64,000 nucleotides of DNA from JABAQJ01 sp046327745. GTDB lineage: Bacteria > Gemmatimonadota > Gemmatimonadetes > Gemmatimonadales > Gemmatimonadaceae. A model generated the notes under the pieces. That model saw nothing but the letters and a program-made list of their open reading frames with translations. It did not search any database and was not told where the DNA came from. The position numbers were made by a program, and so were the translations under genes. Positions 8,294-15,320 of this stretch are shown piece by piece. The stretch covers positions 31,859 through 95,858 of the forward strand of contig JAXLXV010000026.1 in the NCBI GenBank assembly GCA_046327745.1, written 5' to 3'. The first letter of the stretch is position 1. Each line of letters opens with the position of its first letter.

Positions 8294-9367
8294 ATGTACG
8301 CGACCTGTCTGTTCTGCAACAAGCCACTCGGCCGGAACGAGACCTTCGAGGCCTTTCCTGTCGGTGAGCGGCTGGCCTTCGATGCGGCGAAGGGCCGGCT
8401 GTGGGTCGTTTGCCGGCGCTGCGAGCGTTGGAACCTGACGCCGATCGAAGAGCGTTGGGAAGCGATCGAGCAGGCAGAGAAACTCTACCGCGATACGCGG
8501 CGTCGCGTCTCCACGGACAACATTGGCTTGGCCAAGCTCCGCGACGGCACCACGCTCGTTAGGATCGGCGACCCACAACGACCGGAATTCGCCGCGTGGC
8601 GCTACGGCGACCAGTTTGGGCGCCGGCGTACTCGACAGGTGCTCCTTGCCGGCGGCGGCGTGGCAGCGCTTGGGGCCTTGGTGGTGGGCGGCGCGGTGGC
8701 TGGCGTTGGTATTGGTGCATTCGGCTGGATGATCGGACAGGCCGGCAACGCGCTCATCTACGGCAGTCCGGAGAGCGTGGTCGCGCACATCCGCACGGAG
8801 AAGCGCGGCGTGATCCATGTTCGGCGGCGCCACTTGGCGGAGTCCGTGATCACGCCCGCCGCCGATGGCTCACTGGCGATCGACCTTCGATTCAAGAATG
8901 GCTCTGAGCACTTCGAAGGCGCCGAGGCCGCGCGCATTGCGGCGATCGTGGTGCCCAAGGTCAATCGCTTTGGTGGCAATCGCGAGACGATCGCCACCGC
9001 GGTGCAGGCGATTGAAGCTGTCGGGAGTGCCGAAGGATACCTGGCCGAACTGGCGCGCTCATCGCGATTGCTCCCCTTGCCTACACTCCGCCCGCGGCGC
9101 CGCTGGTGTTCCGGTGTGGACGCCCGCACGATGAACAAGAACGGCCTCTTCGCCCTTCCCAAGTTTCAGCGGTTGGCCCTGGAGATGGCGCTGCACGAGG
9201 AAGCCGAGCGGCGCGCCATGGAAGGTGAGTTGGAGCTGCTGGAGCAGGCGTGGCGCGACGCGGAAGAGATCGCGGCGATCTCCGACAACCTGCTGGTCCC
9301 CGACTCGGTCGACAGCGAGATCAAGCTCCAAGGGCGACGGCTAGCCCGCACCATCGCCTGCAAGTAG
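8294..9367 (+). CDS. Zinc-ribbon-like membrane protein of unknown function
   Basis: A 357-residue protein that I cannot assign to a named family. At the N-terminus CLFC (5-8) and CRRC (about 40-43) form a CxxC...CxxC pair that should bind zinc. A hydrophobic glycine/alanine-rich stretch at about 115-150 (LLAGGGVAALGALVVGG ...) is probably a membrane hairpin. The remaining 200 residues are soluble and mixed, with an acidic helix (HEEAERRAMEGELELLEQAWRDAEE) near the end. It is divergent from the ABC-F gene (84-bp gap). Its 3' end overlaps the remnant of a Rieske oxygenase gene on the other strand. Confidence 0.75.
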   Translation: MYATCLFCNKPLGRNETFEAFPVGERLAFDAAKGRLWVVCRRCERWNLTPIEERWEAIEQAEKLYRDTRRRVSTDNIGLAKLRDGTTLVRIGDPQRPEFAAWRYGDQFGRRRTRQVLLAGGGVAALGALVVGGAVAGVGIGAFGWMIGQAGNALIYGSPESVVAHIRTEKRGVIHVRRRHLAESVITPAADGSLAIDLRFKNGSEHFEGAEAARIAAIVVPKVNRFGGNRETIATAVQAIEAVGSAEGYLAELARSSRLLPLPTLRPRRRWCSGVDARTMNKNGLFALPKFQRLALEMALHEEAERRAMEGELELLEQAWRDAEEIAAISDNLLVPDSVDSEIKLQGRRLARTIACK

Positions 9368-10457
9368 GCGCGATCCCACGCCGCGGGGATGCTCTCGCGC
9401 GGCGAGTACAGGCCCGGCGCATACATCCGCGACTGGATTCCCAGCTGGCTCTTTTCGCAGATGTCCCAGTCCTGACGATTCGTCGCTTCCCAGAAGTCGA
9501 TGGCACCAGCGGGTGAGAACGTGCCAGCGCTCAGCGAGTCGGGGTGCTGCAGCCACTCAGTGACCACGATCGACCGGTCAGGTGCAACGGGCCAGACCTT
9601 GTAAAGTAATTCACATAGTCCGGATGAATGCTCAGCATCATGTTCGGGAAGAGCGAAGTAGTAACCCGCGCCCCCAGGTCATCCGCCGACAGGTTGGCAA
9701 TCGGCACACCGCAGGCGCGCCCCGTGATGGTGGCACTCTCGTGCGGTGCGGAAATCTCCATATACCCGCCCAGTACTTCTCCTTCCACCAAATCGTTGTT
9801 GCCGCTGAGATACGGAACGACCTGCGAGAGCTCGGATGGATCATGGGGCAATGCAGGCACTCATTGTAGTTCTGTAGGATCAGCTTCCAGTTGGCACGGA
9901 CGTCATACTCGCGCCGTCCCACGCACCAACTTCGACAGTTCAAACCGGTCGAAGCGATCCAGGAGCGTGCGAAGGCATCGGCGAACGGCGTCGTAGAGGA
10001 CACAAAGATCCACCCGCCCCACTCATGTACTGGCGCCGCGTGCAGGCCCCAGACCGACTTGTCGAAATCTTCGATCTCGTGCATATGCGGAGCGCCTAAC
10101 AACCTTCCGTCCGCCGCGGCGTACGTCCACGCGTGATACGGGCATTGGATGATTTCCTTGAAACGCCCGCGCGCGGCTCGGAACAGAGGCGCGTGCCGCG
10201 ATGGCGGCAGACGTTGTAGAAGCCGATGGCCCTACCCGCCTTGTCGCGGGTGATGATGACGCTCTCGCCAAAGCGCTCGAACAGGAGATAATCGCCCGAC
10301 TGGGCAATTTCGTCTGAGCGCGCGACCCACATCCAGCGCTCACGGAACAAGCGCTCGATCTCCGACTCCAGCACCTGTGGCGCGCGCCGTGGCAATACTC
10401 CTGCGCCAACGTCATCGCCCCGCGCTGGTAGGTCGAGGGCGTTGCCTTGTAGGTCAC
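9340..10457 (-). pseudogene. Rieske-type ring-hydroxylating oxygenase alpha subunit, multiply frameshifted
   Basis: Reading on the minus strand, pieces of one protein occur in order but in changing frames. MTYKATPSTYQRGAMTLAQEY begins near 10457. Then come SEIERLFRERWMWVARSDE and the Rieske half-motif CRHRGTRLC. In another frame follow CPYHAWTY (second Rieske half) and LLGAPHMHEIEDFDKSVWGL, then WKLILQNYNECLHCPMIHP with the mononuclear-iron ligands. In a third frame is VPYLSGNNDLVEGEVLGGYMEIS, and finally IDFWEATNRQDWDICEKSQLG. At least five single-base shifts are needed to join them. It sits at the 3' end of the GcvT/FAD-oxidoreductase cluster, so it was probably its oxygenase. The 3' boundary is uncertain because it runs into the gene at 8294. 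Confidence 0.85.
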
Positions 10458-10551
10458 AGTAGGCCATCCAATGACGGCACGTCGACATGCGCAAGATCAT
10501 GTCGTAGCCGTTCGTGCCGTCGCGCACCGACAGCATCAATCATTGCCAACC

Positions 10552-12135
10552 TCACGACTTGGCCGAGAGGATCTCCTTGGCCGCGAGCATCCCCGTGGCC
10601 CCGGCCGTTCCAGCGCCAGGATGCGAACCGCTGCCGCAGAGCCAGAGGCCGCGCATCGGCGTGCGATAGCGAGCGCACTCCGGCACCGGGCGCATGAACA
10701 GGAATTGGTCCAGCGCCAGCTCACCATGCATCAGGCTCCCCTCCGTCACGCCGAACTGCTCGGCAATATCCGGCGGCGCCAACACCGTGCGGTGTCGGAT
10801 CATGGACGGTAGCGTCGGCGCCACCTCTGCCAAGGTCTGCACCACCGCGTCGCCTAACGCTTCGCGCATGGCGGTCGTCCATCCTCCCTTGGCCTTGAAG
10901 GCGGCGTATTGCACCTGTGCGGTCACCACATGATGCCCATTCGGCGCGAACGAAGCGTCATCCAGCGACGGCATGGTGACCAGGATAGCCGGATGCTCCG
11001 ACACTCTGCCATGCTTGGCCGCGTCGTACGCCTTCTCGATCCCCTTCATGGTCGTGACCAGGGCAATGGAGCCACGGAGTGCGTCGTCTCCCCACTGATG
11101 GCCACTGTTGGCAAAGACCGGCCGGCCACTGAGTGCCAAGTGCACGCGCGCCGCCGGCCCGCGCATGCGGATATTCTCGATGGCCGTCAGCATCTCGGGA
11201 TCAAAGTCTCCCGGATCAATCAGCGTGCTGAAGGTGCGCCGGGGATCGGCCGCCGAGGCGACCAGCGAGGAGGCAATCTTCTCGCCACTCGTCAGGCGCA
11301 CGCCGCTCACGGCGTCGTTCTCCACGGTGATCTCGGCGACTTCGGCGTTGGTGCGAACTTCTACGCCCGCCGCTTTGGCGGCCGCGGCCAGGGCCGCGAC
11401 CAGCGCGCCGACACCACCCGGCGTGAGGCGCCGTCCGCCGATGTGGCCCAGTGGCAATCCGATGTGCCGGTGCAGGAAGACCAGCGCCGTGCCGCCAGAC
11501 ATGGGGCCGTGCTGCACGTTCAACACGCCGTGCATGGACAGCGCCGCCTTGAGTGCGGGGTGCTCGAACCACTCGTCCAGCAGGTCGGCGATGGGCATTG
11601 GGACCGTGCGCAGCAGGTCCACGATTCCACGCTTCCCCAGACCGCGCAGCCGTCGTCCTAACGAGAGCATCGTCAGCAGGTCGGCCACCGAGTTCGTGTG
11701 CACGTCCGGCGGGCGCACCGTGTAGAGCGCTTCCATGAAGCCGGTGAGGCGAGCGATCATGGCGCAGAAGCCCGGCCACGCCGCGGCGTCCGCCGTCGAC
11801 AGACGACGGATGGCCTCGGCAGCGCGCGACACGTCGGTCGACAGCACCAACGGCGCATGGCCATCCAGTGGTACGACCAGCCCAGACGCCGCCAAGGTTG
11901 GCGCGTAGCCGTGCGCGGCCAAGCCCAGGTCGGACGCGACCGAGGCTGGCACCCAGCCGGCGTCATCCACGCACATGTTGGCCCGATAGCCGGGATGGAA
12001 CTCCTCGGTGACGGTGATGCCGCCTAACGTCGCGCGACGCTCCAGCAGCAACGTCCGCTTCCCGCCCTTCGCCAGATAAGCCGCCGTGACCAGCCCATTC
12101 ACTCCGCCGCCGACGACAATCGCGTTGTATGTCAT
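10552..12135 (-). CDS. NAD(P)/FAD-dependent oxidoreductase (phytoene-desaturase-like)
   Basis: A 527-residue flavoprotein. The N-terminal dinucleotide-binding motif GGGVNGLVTAAYLAKGGK with the acidic LLERR after the second strand marks an FAD Rossmann fold. The C-terminal FAD motif is GLWLCGSGSHPGAGTAGATG. Family resemblance is to the CrtI/PYROXD2 group of amine-oxidase-like desaturases. I start at ATG 12135, behind GGAGGTG at ideal spacing. It follows a paralogous oxidoreductase gene by 61 bp and probably forms one operon with it and with the GcvT-like gene. The substrate is unknown; the cluster context suggests oxidative breakdown of an N-methylated or quaternary amine. Confidence 0.87.
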   Translation of the reverse strand: MTYNAIVVGGGVNGLVTAAYLAKGGKRTLLLERRATLGGITVTEEFHPGYRANMCVDDAGWVPASVASDLGLAAHGYAPTLAASGLVVPLDGHAPLVLSTDVSRAAEAIRRLSTADAAAWPGFCAMIARLTGFMEALYTVRPPDVHTNSVADLLTMLSLGRRLRGLGKRGIVDLLRTVPMPIADLLDEWFEHPALKAALSMHGVLNVQHGPMSGGTALVFLHRHIGLPLGHIGGRRLTPGGVGALVAALAAAAKAAGVEVRTNAEVAEITVENDAVSGVRLTSGEKIASSLVASAADPRRTFSTLIDPGDFDPEMLTAIENIRMRGPAARVHLALSGRPVFANSGHQWGDDALRGSIALVTTMKGIEKAYDAAKHGRVSEHPAILVTMPSLDDASFAPNGHHVVTAQVQYAAFKAKGGWTTAMREALGDAVVQTLAEVAPTLPSMIRHRTVLAPPDIAEQFGVTEGSLMHGELALDQFLFMRPVPECARYRTPMRGLWLCGSGSHPGAGTAGATGMLAAKEILSAKS

Positions 12136-12196
12136 CGGACACCTCCGGCGACCGTCGCAGTCTGGAGGGTGGCGCCAGGAACCATGGTGTTGCGGT

Positions 12197-13804
12197 TCAT
12201 CGGGCACCTCCCACGTCCTTCAGGATCTCCATCGCCGCCAGCCGACCACCGGCGCCCATGATGCCGCCACCGGGGTGCGTGGCCGAGCCGCACTGGTACA
12301 GCCCCTTCACCGGCGAGCGGAACTTCGCCCAACCCGGCGCGGGTCGCAGGAAGAACAACTGGTGCAACGCCAGCTCGCCTTGGAAGATGTTCCCTTCCGT
12401 GAGTCCGGTGATGTCCTCGATGTCCTGCGGCGTGAGCACCTGACGGTGCAGAATGCACTGCCGGATGTTCGGCGCGAACAGCTCGATCGCGTTGATGACC
12501 GCGTCGCCAAAGGCCTCGCGCTTGGTGGCGTCCCATCCCCCTTCGATATCCGACGGCGCGTACTGCACGAACACGGACATCACGTGCTTGCCCGGGGGCG
12601 CCATCTGCGGGTCGATCATGGACGGGAAGATCATGTCCATGTACGGCCGCCGTGAGAACGAGCCGTGCTTGGCATCGTCGTAGGCCGTTTCCACGTACTC
12701 CATGCTCGGGCTGATGGACATCGCCCCGCGGTGATGACGCCCAATGCCGGGCATGCACGTGAAGTCCGGCAGCTGGCTGAGCGCGCAATTCACCTTGCCT
12801 GACGAGCCGCGGATCTTGTATCGGCGAATGTCCTGCACGAACTCCGTCGGCAGCTCCTTCTCTTCCATGAGCTTCAGGAAGGTGCGCTTGGGATCCAACG
12901 AGGTGACGACCACGTCGGCCTTGAGTTCGTCGCCGTTCTCAAGCACCACCCCGCTCGCCCGTCCACCGCTCGTTAGGATCTTGGAGACGCCGGCGTTCAG
13001 CCGAACCTCGGCGCCAAACGATCGCGCGGCGCTGGCACACGACTCGGATATCGCTCCCGTGCCCCCCTTGGCAAATCCCCACGCGCGGAAGGCGCCGTCG
13101 ATCTCTCCCATATAGTGGTGCAGCAGCACGTACGCCGAGCCCGGCGTGCGCGGCCCCATGTACGTGCCAATGATCCCACTGGCGGACTTGGTGGCCTTCA
13201 GTACATCGGTCTCGAACCACTCGTCCAGGAAGTCGCCGGAACTCATGGTCATGAGCTTGTACAGCGCATGGAAGTGCTTCTTGCTCAAGCTGCGGAAGTT
13301 CGTGGTGAACTTGAGCAGTCCCATCAGGTCACCAGGCGAGAGCGATGTTGGATCTGGCGGCACCATGGCCAGGATCGGCTTCACCGCCATGGCCATGTGG
13401 TGCATCAGTTTCCCGTACTCGTCATACGCCTCGGCGTCCTTGAGCGAATGCCGGCACACTTCGCGCCGCGTCTCGTCGTGATCCGCCCACCCGGCGAGGT
13501 AGTCGCCGTTGAGCATCGGTGTCACCGTGCTCTCCAGCGGAAGGATCTCCAAGCCGTGCCTGGGCAAGTCCAGGTCGCGGATGATCTCCGGGCGCAACAA
13601 GCTCACCACGTACGAGAAGACGGAGAATTTGAAGCCCGGGTAGATCTCTTCGGTCACGGCGGCGCCACCCACCAGGTGGCGCTTCTCCAGGACGATCACC
13701 TTCTTCCCGGCTCGTGCCAGGTAGGCGGCGTTGATCAGGCCATTGTGCCCGCCGCCAATGATGATTGCGTCGTAACGTCCAGTGCCCCCCCCGTGTGTAC
13801 TCAT
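12197..13804 (-). CDS. NAD(P)/FAD-dependent oxidoreductase (phytoene-desaturase-like), paralogue
   Basis: A 535-residue protein with the same architecture as its downstream neighbour: IIIGGGHNGLINAAYLARAGK for ADP binding, VVTSLDPKRTF in the middle, and GLYQCGSATHPGGGIMGAGG at the C-terminal FAD site. The ATG at 13804 overlaps the stop of the GcvT-like gene (ATGA), a sign of translational coupling. The two oxidoreductases are only moderately similar, so this is an old duplication or a heterodimer-like pair. The likely role is flavin-dependent oxidation in the same pathway as GcvT and the decayed Rieske enzyme. Confidence 0.87.
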   Translation of the reverse strand: MSTHGGGTGRYDAIIIGGGHNGLINAAYLARAGKKVIVLEKRHLVGGAAVTEEIYPGFKFSVFSYVVSLLRPEIIRDLDLPRHGLEILPLESTVTPMLNGDYLAGWADHDETRREVCRHSLKDAEAYDEYGKLMHHMAMAVKPILAMVPPDPTSLSPGDLMGLLKFTTNFRSLSKKHFHALYKLMTMSSGDFLDEWFETDVLKATKSASGIIGTYMGPRTPGSAYVLLHHYMGEIDGAFRAWGFAKGGTGAISESCASAARSFGAEVRLNAGVSKILTSGGRASGVVLENGDELKADVVVTSLDPKRTFLKLMEEKELPTEFVQDIRRYKIRGSSGKVNCALSQLPDFTCMPGIGRHHRGAMSISPSMEYVETAYDDAKHGSFSRRPYMDMIFPSMIDPQMAPPGKHVMSVFVQYAPSDIEGGWDATKREAFGDAVINAIELFAPNIRQCILHRQVLTPQDIEDITGLTEGNIFQGELALHQLFFLRPAPGWAKFRSPVKGLYQCGSATHPGGGIMGAGGRLAAMEILKDVGGAR

Positions 13805-14994
13805 GCGCGCTTTCGCTCCGGGTTGAAGAATGGGAGCGCGCGCACCGTGGCTTCGGCGCGCTGGCGATGGTGCTCGACCGTCACCTCCATCATCAGGGGC
13901 GTACCTGGCGGCGCGTACCGTGCCTCCACGTGTGCCAGCGCGATGTAGCGCTTGAGAATTGGCGACCAGCATCCGCTGGTGGCGTAGCCCACCTGCGCCG
14001 CGCCGTTGGTGTCGTACAGGGGCACGCTCGTCCGCCAGGCCTGCGTTGGCAATCGCGGGGCCAGGCCGACGGCGTTGAACTGCCGCTCCAGCGACACCCA
14101 GTCCACTTCCACGCCGATGAACTTCCACGCCGCACCCTTGGCGCGTTCGGCCCGCAGGGGCAGGCGTCCATTGAACTGCGGCTTGTCGAAGCCGACGGTC
14201 CAGTCCAGTGCCAGCTCCAACGGCGAGGACTTCTGCCCTTCGATCAGGGCGCGCTTGGCGGACACATAGTCCACATCCAGCAGCAACAGGCCGGCCTCGA
14301 TGCGGGCGACGTCCAGGGCCAGGATGCCGCAGGGCGTGATACCGTACGGCGCCCCCACCTCAATCAGGGCGTCCCACACCTTCACGCCGTCTTCGGCGTT
14401 CATCCACAACTCGTACCCCAGATCGCCGGTGTACCCCGTTCGCGTGATGGTGACCGACGCGCCGCGAACATTCGCCGTCGTCAGGCGGAAGTACTTCACC
14501 CCCTTCAGGTCCTGCCCCGTCAGCTGCTCCAGGATCACCCGGGCATTGGGGCCCTGCAGGGCCAGCGAGGCGATGCGGTCCGACACATCTTCGATCGTCA
14601 CGTCCAACTTCCGCGCGTTCTCGTGCAGCCAGCGGAAGTTTGGCTCGGCGGACGTCATCCGGAACGATTGCTCGGCCAACCGGGCCACCGTGCCGTCGTC
14701 GATCACCTTCCCTTCGGCATCGCACCACGGCGTGTACAAGACCTGGCCCACCTTCGACCGGCCGACGTCGCGCGTGACCACGCGGTCCAGCAAGCGTGAG
14801 GCGTCGCGCCCACCAATGTGATACTTGAACAGCGGGGAGACGTCCAACAGCGCCGCCGAATTGCGGATCGCGTAGTACTCGCGGTCGTGATTGAGTTCGT
14901 AGGAACTGGCGACCGTGAAACCGGCCCAACGGCGCCACGTCGCGCCCTGCATCAATGGCGCGGTTCGCTCGTGGAAGGGGGTATGTCGAAGCAA
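13801..14994 (-). CDS. GcvT-like aminomethyltransferase (folate-dependent)
   Basis: About 397 residues matching the glycine-cleavage T-protein fold. LLRHTPFHE at the start aligns with the family's L-KTPL N-terminus. Further blocks are LLDVSPLFKYHIGG, LALQGPNA, TRTGYTGDLGYELW and GILALDVARIEAGL. The C-terminal barrel holds VGYATSGCWSPILKRYIALAHV. T-protein-like enzymes demethylate N-methyl groups onto tetrahydrofolate. The start is uncertain: I use TTG 14994 because it restores the family N-terminus; ATG 14952 is the alternative, and the frame is open to 15201. The 3' end overlaps the next gene by 4 bp. Standing next to two FAD oxidoreductases and a Rieske remnant, it probably handles methyl groups released from a methylated amine. 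Confidence 0.82.
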   Translation of the reverse strand: MLRHTPFHERTAPLMQGATWRRWAGFTVASSYELNHDREYYAIRNSAALLDVSPLFKYHIGGRDASRLLDRVVTRDVGRSKVGQVLYTPWCDAEGKVIDDGTVARLAEQSFRMTSAEPNFRWLHENARKLDVTIEDVSDRIASLALQGPNARVILEQLTGQDLKGVKYFRLTTANVRGASVTITRTGYTGDLGYELWMNAEDGVKVWDALIEVGAPYGITPCGILALDVARIEAGLLLLDVDYVSAKRALIEGQKSSPLELALDWTVGFDKPQFNGRLPLRAERAKGAAWKFIGVEVDWVSLERQFNAVGLAPRLPTQAWRTSVPLYDTNGAAQVGYATSGCWSPILKRYIALAHVEARYAPPGTPLMMEVTVEHHRQRAEATVRALPFFNPERKRA

Positions 14995-15250
14995 AGGAAT
15001 CGAAGGGACGGGGGTCGGGCGGCCGAGGCCCGTGCCCGCCAATGACCGGCAGACGAGGGGGGCCGAGAAACCCAGTTCGGGGGAGCTTGGGGTGGCGACG
15101 ACGGGTGATACGGAATGGCTAAGCCACCACGTACATAGATGGCCAAGGCGCTCTGTGAATAATGCCCGGACACCCGCTACGCTAGCGGACCAATCACGCA
15201 CGCGCGCCCCTACTCCCCTACGCCCCCGCGCCTTGCCTCTCCTGCTAAGG

Positions 15251-15288
15251 AAGAAAGGCTCCGCCCTGATATGGACGGAGCCTTTCTT
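15251..15288 (-). terminator. Intrinsic terminator of the S9 peptidase gene
   Basis: AAGAAAGGCTCCG (15251-15263) / CGGAGCCTTTCTT (15276-15288) is a 13-bp perfect stem. It lies in the 326-bp gap between the S9 stop and the GcvT-like start; I see nothing else in that gap. The embedded A/T ends provide the T-tract in either direction. Confidence 0.85.
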
Positions 15289-15320
15289 GGGTGGTCATAG
15301 ACGACCCCTTTCGGTGCGCC

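Noticed and set aside
8210..8833. N-terminal extension of the ABC-F protein
   Set aside because: The frame is open, but the sequence has no family similarity, and it would run through the divergent zinc-ribbon protein gene. The GTG at 8209 gives the family N-terminus.
10909..11661. 250-codon frame antisense to the oxidoreductase
   Set aside because: Shadow of the flavoprotein gene; low-complexity Arg/Gln-rich translation.
13115..13948. 277-codon frame antisense to the second oxidoreductase
   Set aside because: Shadow frame without recognisable protein features.
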